Shown here: one piece after another, positions 47,594-56,479 of the stretch
Numbering within the stretch: the first letter of the stretch is position 1
Layout: every line of letters starts with the position of its first letter
Origin: Bradyrhizobium tropiciagri
Lineage (GTDB): Bacteria > Pseudomonadota > Alphaproteobacteria > Rhizobiales > Xanthobacteraceae
Direction of reading: 5' to 3'
NCBI RefSeq assembly: GCF_018130545.1
Contig: NZ_JAFCKF010000001.1
Coordinates: 496,001-560,000, forward strand
Length of the DNA: 64,000 bases
Position numbers and translations under genes: made by a program
The notes under the pieces: generated by a model
What the model was told of the DNA's origin: nothing
The model's database searches: none
The model's input: only the letters and a program-made list of their open reading frames with translations

Positions 47594-48133
47594 CTATTGC
47601 GGAAATCTTGCCGCGGTCGCCTCGAGCGGCAGGGCCAGCGCATTTGCGAGAGTGGAGACCGTGCGGTAGAAGCCGCACAGCAGGATGATCTCCAGGATCT
47701 GATCCTCGTCGTAATGCGCCGACAGCGCGGCGAACTCGGCGTCATCGAGCGTCGCGTGGGCATGCAGCGCATCGACCGCCGCGATCATCGCCTGTTCCGG
47801 CTTTGACCAGCAATCGGCGTCGGCCGCACCACGCACGGTGGCGTGGACCTGCGTCTCCGACAATCCGGCGGCGGCGCCGAACGCCGTGACGTGCACGCCC
47901 CATTCATATTCGCATCTGTTCAGTGCACAGGTGCGGTCGATCACGATCTCCCGCTCTCGCAGCGACAGCGGCCCGCGGTCGAGCAGGCTGCCGCCGCGGA
48001 ATTTCTCCCAGGCGCGCGGATGGCCCGCCATCATGCGGAACAGCAGCAGCGGCGGCTTGCCGCGCATGATGCGGTCGAAATGCTGTTGAACGTCCGCCGC
48101 ATAGGGCGGATCGAGCGGCGCGATGCGTGACAT
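47594..48133 (-). CDS. Carboxymuconolactone decarboxylase/AhpD-like family protein
   Basis: A 179-residue all-helical protein with the CMD-family core: LSLREREIVIDRTCALNRCE then YEWGVHVTAFGAAAGLSETQ. The C-x4-C-E-Y/W arrangement differs from the strict CxxC of peroxidase-linked AhpD, so redox activity is uncertain. Its start at 48133 is 15 bases from the first of two palindromes and it is divergent from an HxlR-type regulator, which probably controls it. Substrate unknown. Confidence 0.9.
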   Translation of the reverse strand: MSRIAPLDPPYAADVQQHFDRIMRGKPPLLLFRMMAGHPRAWEKFRGGSLLDRGPLSLREREIVIDRTCALNRCEYEWGVHVTAFGAAAGLSETQVHATVRGAADADCWSKPEQAMIAAVDALHAHATLDDAEFAALSAHYDEDQILEIILLCGFYRTVSTLANALALPLEATAARFPQ

Positions 48134-48147
48134 GGCCTGATCTCTTT

Positions 48148-48186
48148 GCTACATTTAATGTAGCAACACGCTACAATATCTGTAGC
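48148..48186. promoter_or_regulatory. Twin 17-bp palindromic operators for the HxlR regulator
   Basis: GCTACATTTAATGTAGC (48148-48164) and GCTACAATATCTGTAGC (48170-48186) share the GCTACA/TGTAGC half-sites and their centres are 22 bp apart, two helical turns. They lie between divergent starts at 48133 and 48223. This is the expected design for cooperative binding of dimeric HxlR proteins that control both genes. Confidence 0.8.
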
Positions 48187-48222
48187 GAACGATGCAAGCG
48201 GGATTCGAAAGGGATTTGCGAC

Positions 48223-48549
48223 ATGCCGAAGCAGGGCCTAGTCACCAAGCCAGGCGTCCGCGGCTCGCGGTCCGGCCGCCCGATTATGGCGCTGCTCGAT
48301 CTACTCGGACGGCGCTGGACCTTGCGCATCCTCTGGGAGCTGCGCGACGGTGCGCTGACCTCGCGCGCGCTGCGCACCGCCTGCGACGAGGCCTCGCCAA
48401 CGATCCTGCAGACGCGATTGACCGAGCTGCGCGAGGCAGGATTCGTCGAATTAACGGAAGACGGTTACGGCCTGACCGCACTCGGAAGGGAGCTATTTGC
48501 GACCTTCACGCCGCTCAACCGCTTCGCCGAGCGCTGGAGCAAGCGTTGA
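48223..48549 (+). CDS. HxlR-family transcriptional regulator
   Basis: A 108-residue winged-helix protein with the HxlR layout: GRRWTLRILWELRDGALTSR, then RALRTACDEASPTILQTRL with TELREAGFVEL and a basic wing. The usual N-terminal cysteine of redox-sensing members is absent from the expected place, so it may sense a ligand and not oxidation. The ATG at 48223 (MPKQGLVTKPG) is preferred to an upstream one that would place the start within the operators. Twin palindromes upstream suggest autoregulation. Confidence 0.9.
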   Translation: MPKQGLVTKPGVRGSRSGRPIMALLDLLGRRWTLRILWELRDGALTSRALRTACDEASPTILQTRLTELREAGFVELTEDGYGLTALGRELFATFTPLNRFAERWSKR

Positions 48550-48705
48550 TTCCTCCCTCCTCCCCGTTCTTACCGGGAGAGGGTTGGGGCGAGGGGCTCC
48601 ATCCGCGAACGAGCCGAGCATTGGGACCTGTACCCCCTCACCCGCCGCGTAAGAGCGCGGCGACCTCTCCCCGCAAGCGGGGAGAGGTGAAGCGAAGAGC
48701 GCCGG
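48550..48705. repeat. Intergenic repeat element between hxlR and nfeD-like genes
   Basis: The stretch has paired blocks such as CTCTCCCCGCAAGCGGGGAGAG (48663-48684) and CGCCGCG..CGCGGCG stems, typical of a dispersed Bradyrhizobium repeat. The perfect stem near the end of the convergent genes could act as a transcription stop. Confidence 0.75.
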
Positions 48706-49152
48706 CTAGACCGCCGCCACCGTCAGGCTGGCACCGTCGGCGCGGACCACCTTGACCCGGCTGCCGGCCGGCGCATCGGGGCCGGCGACGCGCCACACCG
48801 TGTCGTCGATCCGCACCGTGCCTGATCCATCGATGATCGGCTTCTCCAGCGTGAACTCGCGGCCGACCAGGGCTTCGTTGCGGCGGTTGAGGAACGGGTT
48901 GCTCTTGCTCGCCGCGGTCGCGCCTTTGGCAAAATGCCGCCATGCCGGCACCGCCAGCGCGGCGAACACCGCGAACATCAAAAGCTGCGTCTGCCAGGAC
49001 GGCGTAAAGACGAACGACAGCAGGCCGACCAGCAGCGCCGCGAGCCCGAGCCAGAACAGGAATACCCCGGGCGCCGCGAGCTCCAGCGCCATCAGGATGA
49101 CGCCGAAGATCAGCCAGTTCCAGGTACCCAATGTCGAAAACATCTCGGCCAT
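48706..49152 (-). CDS. NfeD-family membrane protein
   Basis: A 148-residue protein with three N-terminal hydrophobic segments (WLIFGVILMALELAAPGVFL, FWLGLAALLVGLLSFVF, LLMFAVFAALAVPAW) and a C-terminal OB-fold-like domain with GREFTLEKPIIDGSGTVRID and the DAPAGSRVKVV motif. NfeD proteins pair with SPFH proteins in membrane microdomains. The upstream stomatin-like gene on the same strand is 41 bases away, which makes the partnership very likely. Confidence 0.92.
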   Translation of the reverse strand: MAEMFSTLGTWNWLIFGVILMALELAAPGVFLFWLGLAALLVGLLSFVFTPSWQTQLLMFAVFAALAVPAWRHFAKGATAASKSNPFLNRRNEALVGREFTLEKPIIDGSGTVRIDDTVWRVAGPDAPAGSRVKVVRADGASLTVAAV

Positions 49153-49193
49153 GACGTGACCTCTACCATTGCGGACGTGACGCCGTCACGCCC

Positions 49194-50198
49194 TCACCGC
49201 TGGGTCGGCACCGGCGGTGGCGGCGTCGGACCGGCCGGCGGCACCGAGCCGCCGCGGCGCGCGGCTGCCGCAGCGGATGCGGCGCTCTCGCCGAAGGTGG
49301 CCTTGGCGATCTCGCCGATACCGGCGAGCGAGCCCAAGATGCTGGTCGCCTCGATCGGCAGCATCAGCACCTTCTGGTTCGGTGAATCGGCCAGTTGCCC
49401 GAACGCCTTGATGTACTTGTCGGCGATGAAATAGTTCAGTGCCGCGACGTCGCCCTTGGCAATCGATTCAGAGACCATCTGCGTCGCCTTGGCCTCGGCC
49501 TCCGCGGACCGCTCGCGCGCCTCGGCGTCGCGGAAGGCAGCCTCCTTGCGGCCTTCGGCCTGCAGGATCTGGCCCTGCTTGGCGCCCTCGGCGCGCAGGA
49601 TCTCCGACTGCCGCTGGCCTTCCGCCTGCAGGATGTCGGCACGCTTGACGCGCTCCGCCTTCATCTGCCGGCCCATCGCCTCGACGAGGTCGGCCGGCGG
49701 CACGATGTCCTTGATCTCGATGCGGTTGACCTTGACGCCCCAGGGCGACACCGCGGCGTCGACCACGCGCAGCAGCCGCTCATTGATCTCGTCGCGATGC
49801 GACAGCACCTGGTCGAGATCCATCGAGCCCATCACCGAGCGGATGTTGGTCATGGTCAGGACGGTGATCGCCTGGTTGAGATTGGCGACCTCGTAGCTCG
49901 CCTTTGCCGCATCGAACACCTGGTAGAAAGCGACGCCATCCACCGTCACGGTGGCGTTGTCCTTGGTGATTACCTCCTGCTCGGGGATGTCGATCACCTG
50001 CTCCATCATGTTGATCTTGCGCCCGATGCGATCGAAATAGGGAACGATCAGATTGAGGCCGGGCGACAGCGTGCGGGTGTATTTGCCGAACCGCTCGATG
50101 GTCCAGTCGTAACCCTGCGGGACCGTCTTGATCCCGGCGAACAGCGTGATGATGACGAGAAGAACGAACGCGATCGCGAAAACGTCGAAGCCAGTCAT
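49194..50198 (-). CDS. SPFH/Band 7 (stomatin-like, QmcA-type) membrane protein
   Basis: A 334-residue protein with one N-terminal membrane helix ([18 protein letters not shown]), the SPFH domain ([29 protein letters not shown]), then a long Ala/Glu-rich coiled coil ([19 protein letters not shown]) and a Gly/Pro tail. It should form oligomers at inner-membrane domains and work with the NfeD-like protein encoded just downstream. The start at 50198 has GGAGGG upstream. Confidence 0.92.
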   Translation of the reverse strand: MTGFDVFAIAFVLLVIITLFAGIKTVPQGYDWTIERFGKYTRTLSPGLNLIVPYFDRIGRKINMMEQVIDIPEQEVITKDNATVTVDGVAFYQVFDAAKASYEVANLNQAITVLTMTNIRSVMGSMDLDQVLSHRDEINERLLRVVDAAVSPWGVKVNRIEIKDIVPPADLVEAMGRQMKAERVKRADILQAEGQRQSEILRAEGAKQGQILQAEGRKEAAFRDAEARERSAEAEAKATQMVSESIAKGDVAALNYFIADKYIKAFGQLADSPNQKVLMLPIEATSILGSLAGIGEIAKATFGESAASAAAAARRGGSVPPAGPTPPPPVPTQR

Positions 50199-50386
50199 AA
50201 AGCCCTCCAAGGCCCGCGCGATGCCGGCGAGACCGTCGCACGGTCGTGCATTGGTCGGCAGGACCGCTCCGCCGGTTCAGCCGGCCGTTGTTCTACCTAG
50301 CACATAGAAAGCGATTGTCGGACTGCCAGATGCGGGACGGATGCAGGAACGCCCATGTCCGGTGTCACGGATCGTTAACAATCAGG

Positions 50387-50424
50387 TCCAGCCTCGTTGG
50401 ATCCAGCCTAGTTAAATCCAGCCT
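50387..50424. repeat. Three 15-bp repeats across the 3' end of hemH
   Basis: TCCAGCCT occurs at 50387, 50402 and 50417, exactly 15 bases apart, with similar flanks. On the minus strand the first copy encodes the last GW residues of ferrochelatase; the other two lie after its stop in the same reading frame. It looks like a small in-frame duplication of the gene's end. Confidence 0.85.
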
Positions 50425-51449
50425 TGGAGCTCGCGCAGCACGAGCTGGCGGATCACGTCCATGCCGCCGTCGCTGTCGTTGAGACAGGGGATGGCCGCAA
50501 ACTGCTCCCCACCATTGTGCCGGAAGATCTCGGCGTTCTCCTGCGCGATCTCCTCCAGCGTCTCCAGGCAATCGGCGGAGAAGCCGGGCGTGACCACGGC
50601 CATTCGCCGCACGCCGTCCCTGGCCAGCTTCTCGACCGTCTTGTCGGTATAAGGCTGCAGCCACTCGGCATTGCCGAAGCGCGACTGGAAGGTGAGGATC
50701 AGCCTTGAGGTATCCAGCCCGAGCCGCTTGCGCAGCGCGTTGGTGGTGGCAATGCACTGCGCCTGATAGGGATCGCCCTTGTCGACATATGCTTTCGGCA
50801 TGCCGTGGAATGAGGCCAGGATCACCTCGGGCTGGAACGTCAGTGTCGCAAGATGGTCATTGATCGAGACCGCCAGCGCCTCGATGTAATCGGGATCGTC
50901 GTAGTAAGGCGGCGTCACCCGCAGGATCGGCTGTGCGCGCATGGCGGCCAGCACGCGAAACGCTTCGTCACAGACGGTCGCCGACGTTGCCGCGGAATAT
51001 TGCGGATAGAGCGGCACCACCAGCAGCCGGCCGCAGCCCTGCGCCGCCAGCGCCTCGATCCGCTCCTTGATCGAGGGATTGCCGTAGCGCATCGCCCAGT
51101 CGACCACGACGTGATCGTGATCGGCGATCGCCTCCGCCAGCTTGTCGGCCTGCGACCGCGTGATGGTCTTCAGCGGCGACTCGTTCTTCTCGGTGTTCCA
51201 GATCTTCAGATAGTCGCGCGCCTTGCGGGCCGGGCGGACGCGCAGGATGATGCCATTGAGGATCAGTTTCCAGACGAGGCCCTGGTCCTCGATCACCCGC
51301 GGATCGGACAGGAATTCCCTGAGATAGACCCGCACGCCCGCGGCATCCGCCGTATCCGGCGTGCCGAGATTGACCAGCAGCACCCCGACGCGTTCTGGCT
51401 TCGGCGCCGCGGCGGGCTTCGCGCTCTCGAACGGGATCACCGTGCTCAT
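50412..51449 (-). CDS. hemH: Ferrochelatase
   Basis: A 345-residue enzyme that inserts iron into protoporphyrin in the last step of heme synthesis. The family blocks are clear: VGVLLVNLGTPDT, LREFLSDPRVIE, VVPLYPQYSAATSATV, the active-site His region ILASFHGMPKAYVDKGDPY, LTFQSRFGNAEWLQPYT and the Glu region PGFSADCLETLEEI. The ATG at 51449 (MSTVIPFESAK) is chosen; 22 highly basic residues before it are probably untranslated. The 3' end has a 15-bp triplication that ends in GWI. Confidence 0.96.
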   Translation of the reverse strand: MSTVIPFESAKPAAAPKPERVGVLLVNLGTPDTADAAGVRVYLREFLSDPRVIEDQGLVWKLILNGIILRVRPARKARDYLKIWNTEKNESPLKTITRSQADKLAEAIADHDHVVVDWAMRYGNPSIKERIEALAAQGCGRLLVVPLYPQYSAATSATVCDEAFRVLAAMRAQPILRVTPPYYDDPDYIEALAVSINDHLATLTFQPEVILASFHGMPKAYVDKGDPYQAQCIATTNALRKRLGLDTSRLILTFQSRFGNAEWLQPYTDKTVEKLARDGVRRMAVVTPGFSADCLETLEEIAQENAEIFRHNGGEQFAAIPCLNDSDGGMDVIRQLVLRELQGWI

Positions 51450-51562
51450 GATGGTCTTGCGCTTGGTCCTTCGCCTGGGGGCTTTGGGCTTCGCGCGTTG
51501 CTCCAACCTTGTCAAGCCGAGTGCGGGTTAGCTACGTTCCGCTCCGTGAATGAGGGGGAACC

Positions 51563-51961
51563 ATGACGATCGCCGAATGGTGCGTCTTTGGGACGCTGAT
51601 GCTCTCGCTGCTGACGGTCGTATCGGTGAAATGGATCGGCTTCCGCGGTTTCGACAATTCAAGACCGCGCGATCCAGACTTCTACGACGACCCGATCCGC
51701 TCGCGGGCCCTCGGCGCCCATCAGAACGGCCTCGAGGCGTTCCCGTTCTTCGCCTTCGCCGTTCTGCTCGCCGAATTCCGCGTCGGCCCGCTGCGGCTGA
51801 TCGACGAGCTCGCGGTGCTGTTCCTGATCGTGCGGATCGCCTACGTCTTCACCTATATCGGCAACCGCCCGACCCTGCGCTCGATCCTCTGGAGCATCGG
51901 CTTTGCGATCAACATCGCGATCTTCTTCCTGCCGGCGATACGGGGGTATCTGACGCGGTGA
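51563..51961 (+). CDS. MAPEG-family membrane protein
   Basis: A 132-residue protein with four hydrophobic segments and the MAPEG-like core: RALGAHQNGLEAFPFFAFAV (Arg/Asn/Glu of the glutathione-interacting helix) and VRIAYVFTYIGNRPTLRSIL. Eukaryotic relatives are microsomal glutathione transferases; bacterial ones are mostly of unknown role. ATG at 51563. It is divergent from hemH and is followed by a perfect inverted repeat. Confidence 0.9.
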   Translation: MTIAEWCVFGTLMLSLLTVVSVKWIGFRGFDNSRPRDPDFYDDPIRSRALGAHQNGLEAFPFFAFAVLLAEFRVGPLRLIDELAVLFLIVRIAYVFTYIGNRPTLRSILWSIGFAINIAIFFLPAIRGYLTR

Positions 51962-51966
51962 GCCCT

Positions 51967-52021
51967 GTCATCCGTCATCCCCGCGCAAAGGCTTCGCCTT
52001 TGCGCGGGGATGACGGATGAC
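51967..52021. terminator. Perfect 26-bp inverted repeat, bidirectional terminator candidate
   Basis: The arm 51967-51992 (starting GTCATCCGTCATCCCCGCGC) is matched exactly by 51996-52021 with a three-base TTC loop. It lies between the convergent MAPEG and nickel/cobalt transporter genes. No long T-run follows, so it may act as an mRNA-end stabiliser as well as a terminator. The GTCATCCCCGCGCAAAGGC motif is a dispersed repeat. Confidence 0.85.
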
Positions 52022-52035
52022 TTAGAGTTAGGACC

Positions 52036-53151
52036 TCACAGACACGTCGCCCGTTCGGCCGCGACATAGCCGAACAGCAGCCCGAGCCCGAACAGCAGCA
52101 CGAGACCCGCGGCGGCGAATTCGAGGCCGCGCATGATCAGCATGCCGCCGCCGTCACGCGCCGCGCTCAGCCGTTCGGCGACGCCGCGCGCGGAGACGGC
52201 GACCAGCGCGATCGCCGCCACCGTGATAGCGGTGCCGAGCCCCATCACGAAGGTCGCGGCGATGCCGGCCCAGAACAGGCCCTGCGCCAATGCGAACACC
52301 AGCACCAGGATGGCGCCCGAGCACGGCCGGATCCCGACCGTGAGGATTGCGCCGAGACCGCGTCGCCAGCCGCCGGGCCCTTCAAGCTCGGCCGGGGTCG
52401 GCCCGTGCGAATGGCCGCAATGCTCGTCATGGACGTGGCTCGCGTCATGCCCGTGATCGTGGCCATGGTGATGATCGTGATCGTCATGCGCGTGATGATG
52501 ATGGTGATCATGGCCGTGGTCGTGGTGGTCGTGACCATGATGATCGTGGTCGTGATGCTGCGCGCCGGCCAGCGCCAGCGCCGGACGCGGCACCTGCAGC
52601 GCGCGGACAAAGCCGCCACCCTTGACCCAGACCAGCCGGGCACCGAATGCCGCGATCAGCGCGTAGCTTGCGATCTCGATCGCCTTCTCTGCCCCGCACA
52701 TCGTCTTCGCGGTCGCATTGAGCAGCCAGGCGCAGATCCCGACGATCAGAACGGCGACCAGCGACTGCATCAGTGCCGAGGCGAACGACAGCACGATGCC
52801 CCGCCGCGCCGTCTCCCGATTGGCAACCATGTAGGATGAGATCACCGCCTTGCCGTGGCCGGGACCGGCGGCATGGAAAATCCCGTAGGCGAACGAGATC
52901 GCGAGCAGCGTCCAGACCGCCGAGCCGTCGGATTTCGCAGCACGGATGGTCTGCGACATCTCGCGATAGAACTCCGACTGCTTTGCCAATAGCCAGCCGA
53001 CCAGCCCGCCTTGCGGCTCGGCTGCGCGCGGCGCGCCGAACGGATTTTGCGCCAGCAGCGCATGGACCGTGCCGTCGAGCAGTGCGAATGCCGCCAGCAG
53101 GGCGGCCGATACGGCGAGGCCGCGCATCGCGCGTGAGACGATCGGCGTCAT
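52036..53151 (-). CDS. Nickel/cobalt transporter (NicO/RcnA family)
   Basis: A 371-residue inner-membrane protein with about six helices. Helix motifs include FAYGIFHAAGPGHGKAVISSY and GIRPCSGAILVLVFALAQG, both typical of NicO/RcnA-type proteins. A loop of about 60 residues is packed with His and Asp (HDHDHHGHDHHDHGHDHHHH), clearly for metal binding. It may move Ni2+ or Co2+ in or out of the cell. The ATG at 53151 overlaps the DUF1007 stop by 4 bases (ATGA). Confidence 0.92.
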   Translation of the reverse strand: MTPIVSRAMRGLAVSAALLAAFALLDGTVHALLAQNPFGAPRAAEPQGGLVGWLLAKQSEFYREMSQTIRAAKSDGSAVWTLLAISFAYGIFHAAGPGHGKAVISSYMVANRETARRGIVLSFASALMQSLVAVLIVGICAWLLNATAKTMCGAEKAIEIASYALIAAFGARLVWVKGGGFVRALQVPRPALALAGAQHHDHDHHGHDHHDHGHDHHHHHAHDDHDHHHGHDHGHDASHVHDEHCGHSHGPTPAELEGPGGWRRGLGAILTVGIRPCSGAILVLVFALAQGLFWAGIAATFVMGLGTAITVAAIALVAVSARGVAERLSAARDGGGMLIMRGLEFAAAGLVLLFGLGLLFGYVAAERATCL

Positions 53152-53804
53152 GGGCAATCCACCGTGATCTTGTTGGCGAACATCATGCCGAAATTGCCGT
53201 TGCCGCCGTCGAGGAAGTTCTGCTCGCCGAGCTTCTGCGCGGTGGCGGTGCCGTCACTGTTCGGCCGCTCGAACTGCATCTTGCAGTCGGCGGCGGCGCC
53301 GACCAGCTTGACCGGCTCCTTCTCGGCGAACTGGAAGTCGATGAAATAGGTCGGGTCGAACACTTCGAGCGAGAGCTGTTTGGCCTTGAACGGCGTCTTC
53401 ACCGGCAGAGTGAAGTGCAGCGTCAGCGCCGAATCCTTGTATTCGAGGAAGTAGTCGACCGGCTCGGTGAACTTCTGCTTCTTGCCGTCGCCCTTGGCAA
53501 AGGTGAAGTAAGCGTATTCCTTCAGCGACTCGACATTGGTCTGGGCCAGCGGCGCCAGCTCCTCGCGGCTATAGGCGCCCTTCACCTTGGTCTCGATGCC
53601 CTGCAGCGCGTAGGTCGAGAACATGTCGTCGAAGGTCCAGGCGTGGCGAACACCGGTGATGGTGCCGTCGGGCGCATAGATCAGCTCGCTCCTGGCGACG
53701 ATCCAGACATGCGGATGGGCCTCGGCGGCCGCCGTGCCGAGCACGACGGACACCGCAAGCACGACCCCGGCGATCAGCCGGTTCAGTGACGGCCGCACCG
53801 TCAC
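53148..53804 (-). CDS. DUF1007 periplasmic protein, nickel/cobalt-transport partner
   Basis: A 218-residue protein with a signal peptide (cut near AEA/HP, residue 29). The mature N-terminus begins HPHVWI, a putative metal-binding motif shared by DUF1007 proteins, followed by GVRHAWTFDDMFSTYALQG. DUF1007 genes usually sit with NicO transporters and are thought to deliver or bind the metal in the periplasm. The start is GTG, overlapping the oligopeptidase stop (GTGA). It is the middle gene of a three-gene coupled unit. Confidence 0.9.
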   Translation of the reverse strand: MTVRPSLNRLIAGVVLAVSVVLGTAAAEAHPHVWIVARSELIYAPDGTITGVRHAWTFDDMFSTYALQGIETKVKGAYSREELAPLAQTNVESLKEYAYFTFAKGDGKKQKFTEPVDYFLEYKDSALTLHFTLPVKTPFKAKQLSLEVFDPTYFIDFQFAEKEPVKLVGAAADCKMQFERPNSDGTATAQKLGEQNFLDGGNGNFGMMFANKITVDCP

Positions 53805-55876
53805 GCCGCCTCAGGCGTCTCGAGCAGGCCGCGACGGCGCAGCAGCGCGTCCGGCTCGGGTTCGCGGCCGCGGAAGGCGACATAGGCCTCCTCCGGATCG
53901 CGCGAGCCGCCCGACGAGTAGATGTCGTCATGCAGCCGCTTGGCGGTCGCGGGATCGAAGATGTCGCCGGCCTCCTCGAACGCGCCGAACGCGTCGGCGT
54001 CCATCACCTCCGACCACATGTAGCTGTAATAGCCGGAGGCATAATGGTCGCCGGAGAAGATGTGGCCGAACTGGGTCGGCCGGTGCCGCAGCGAGATTTC
54101 TGCGGGCATGCCGATCTTCTCGAGCTCCTTCTGCTCGAAGGCGCGGACGTCCCAGCTCGCCGCCGCCGGCTGGGTGTGGAATTCGAGGTCGACCAGCGCC
54201 GAGGAAACGAACTCCACGGTGGCAAAGCCCTGGTTGAACTTGCGCGCGGCAAGGAAGCGCTTGAGCAGGTCGTCCGGCAGCGCCTCTCCGGTCTGGTAGT
54301 GCCGGGCGAAGCGCTGCAGCACCTCGGGCCGCTCCTGCCAGTGCTCGTAGAGCTGCGAGGGCAGCTCGACGAAATCGGTGAACACCGAGGTCCCCGACAG
54401 TGACGGATAGGTCACATTGGAGAGCATGCCGTGCAGGCCGTGGCCGAATTCGTGGAACAGGGTCCGCGCGTCGTCGGGCGACAGCAGCGACGGCGCGCCG
54501 TCGGCGCCCTTGGCAAAGTTGCAGACATTGATGACCAGCGGCGCGACGCCGCCGTCGAGCTTCTGCTGGTCGCGCAGCGAGGTCATCCAGGCGCCGGAGC
54601 GCTTCGAGGGCCTCGCGAAGTAGTCGCCGTAGAACAGCGCCTTGTGCTTGCCGTCGCGCCCCTTGACCTCCCAGACCCGGACATCCGGGTGCCAAACCGG
54701 GACGTCCTTGCGCTCCTCGAAGGTGACGCCGAACAGGCGGGTGGCGCAGTCGAAGGCAGCCTCGATCATGTGATCGAGCACCAGAAAGGGCTTGATCGCG
54801 GAATCGTCGAAATTGGCGCGGCGCTGGCGCAGCTTCTCGGCGTAGTAGCGCCAGTCCCAGGACGCCAAGGCGAAATTGCCGCCCTCCTCGGTGATCAGCG
54901 CCTGCAGCGCGTCGCGGTCGGCGAGCGCCCGGGCCCGCGCCGGCTTCCAGACCCGCTCCAGGAGGCCGCGCACGGCCTCCGGCGTCTTGGCCATCGAATC
55001 CTCGAGGCGATAGGCGGCGTAGGTCGGGAAGCCCAGGATCTTCGCGGTCTCCTCGCGGAGCCTGAGGATCTCGACGATGGTCGCGTTGTTGTCGTTGGCG
55101 TTGCCATTGTCGCCGCGGGCCGTGAAGGCCTTGTAGACCTTCTCGCGCAGGTCGCGCCGCGACGAGCTCTGCAGGAACGGCTCGACCGAGGAGCGCGACA
55201 GCGTCACGATCGCCTTGCCGGGCATGCCGCGCTCTTCCGCCGCAGCCTTGGCGGCCGCCACAAACGTGTCGGAGAGGCCGGCGCGGTCGTCCTCGCCGAG
55301 CTCCATGAACCACTCCTGCTCGTCGCCGAGGAGATGATGGCTGAACGTGGTGCCGAGATGGGCGAGCCGCTCGTTGATCTCCGCCATCCGTGCTTTCGCG
55401 GCCTCGTCGAGTCCGGCGCCGGAGCGGTGGAAGCGGGTGTAGGTGCGCTCCAGGAGCCGCATCTGCTCGCCGGTCAGGCCGAGCGAGGCGCGCTTCTCGT
55501 GCAGCATGGCGATGCGGCCAAACAGCACAGCGTTCATCATGATCGGATTCCAGTGCCGCGCCATCCGGGGCGAGACCTCCTTGTCGATCTCCAGGATCGC
55601 CGGGTTGGAATGGGCCGAGACCAGATCGTAGAACACCGCCGAGACCTTCGACAGCAGCTTGCCGGAGCGCTCCAGCGCCGTGATGGTGTTGTCGAAATCG
55701 GGCAGCGCCGGATCATGGGTAATAGCAGCCACTTCCGCCGAATGGTCGGCGAAGGCCTGCTCGAAGGCGGGCAGGAAATGCTCCGGCTTGATCTCGGCGA
55801 AGGGCGGCGTCTCGAGCGGCGTCTGCCACGCCTTCAGGAGGGGGTTGGCGAGAGCTTCTGCGCTGGTTTCTGACAT
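53801..55876 (-). CDS. M3-family oligopeptidase (PrlC/Dcp-like)
   Basis: A 691-residue zinc metallopeptidase. The zinc motif HEFGH lies near residue 475 in TLFHEFGHGLHGMLSNVTYP, and the distal Glu and Tyr/His region GHIFSGDHYASGYYSYMWSE is present near the C-terminus. It should degrade oligopeptides in the cytoplasm; no signal peptide is seen. The start at 55876 (MSETSAEAL) is chosen because the longer reading has no protein-like features and runs across the divergent small gene. Its stop overlaps the DUF1007 gene. Confidence 0.94.
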   Translation of the reverse strand: MSETSAEALANPLLKAWQTPLETPPFAEIKPEHFLPAFEQAFADHSAEVAAITHDPALPDFDNTITALERSGKLLSKVSAVFYDLVSAHSNPAILEIDKEVSPRMARHWNPIMMNAVLFGRIAMLHEKRASLGLTGEQMRLLERTYTRFHRSGAGLDEAAKARMAEINERLAHLGTTFSHHLLGDEQEWFMELGEDDRAGLSDTFVAAAKAAAEERGMPGKAIVTLSRSSVEPFLQSSSRRDLREKVYKAFTARGDNGNANDNNATIVEILRLREETAKILGFPTYAAYRLEDSMAKTPEAVRGLLERVWKPARARALADRDALQALITEEGGNFALASWDWRYYAEKLRQRRANFDDSAIKPFLVLDHMIEAAFDCATRLFGVTFEERKDVPVWHPDVRVWEVKGRDGKHKALFYGDYFARPSKRSGAWMTSLRDQQKLDGGVAPLVINVCNFAKGADGAPSLLSPDDARTLFHEFGHGLHGMLSNVTYPSLSGTSVFTDFVELPSQLYEHWQERPEVLQRFARHYQTGEALPDDLLKRFLAARKFNQGFATVEFVSSALVDLEFHTQPAAASWDVRAFEQKELEKIGMPAEISLRHRPTQFGHIFSGDHYASGYYSYMWSEVMDADAFGAFEEAGDIFDPATAKRLHDDIYSSGGSRDPEEAYVAFRGREPEPDALLRRRGLLETPEAA

Positions 55877-56005
55877 CGAATATCCCGTTTTTCGCCTTGA
55901 AAATGCGGCCCAATCTATATCACGCGATACGGCATTTTTGGGCCTTTTGCGCTTGATAGATGGGCCCTTTTCGGAGAGATTGCGCCCCTGAACAGGACCT
56001 ATTTC

Positions 56006-56266
56006 ATGAGCATGCAGCCCACCGCCTCGAGCAACAGCCGGATCTACTGGCCGAGCGTCATCACCGTGATCTCGGCGGCGATCCTGATCGGCGCGGAAGT
56101 GTTCGGTGCGGCGTTCGCCGGCGGCTGGGCGCTCGCGATCCTGTTCGGGCTCGACGACACCGGCGCGCACATCCTTCAGGCCGTGCTGTTCGGCATCGGC
56201 GTACTGATCATGATCGCCTTCATCCGCGCAGCTCAACGCGTCGAGCCGTTCACGCGGCGCGCGTGA
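56006..56266 (+). CDS. Small two-helix membrane protein, unknown function
   Basis: An 86-residue protein with two hydrophobic helices (VITVISAAILIGAEVFGAAF and HILQAVLFGIGVLIMIAFI) separated by a short loop with GGWALAILFGLDDTGA. It is well conserved-looking and divergent from the oligopeptidase gene by about 130 bases. No known family was recognised. The start at 56006 (ATG) is followed by another in-frame ATG at 56012. Confidence 0.75.
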   Translation: MSMQPTASSNSRIYWPSVITVISAAILIGAEVFGAAFAGGWALAILFGLDDTGAHILQAVLFGIGVLIMIAFIRAAQRVEPFTRRA

Positions 56267-56479
56267 AGTTTGTGCGATTCAAGAAAGCGCTGCGGCACAG
56301 GGCTAAAACGCACACGCTTCGTTAGTCATTCTTAACAGCCGTTCATCTTCAACACGTGCGGTGCGCGAGATCGCAAGCACGCGTTAGGGAAATTTGTCGC
56401 TATCGCAAAAAAATTCTTGCGCCGCGAAGTCAAAAGACTTATTTCCTGCCTTGCCCAATTTCGCACGTGCCTGTGGTCG

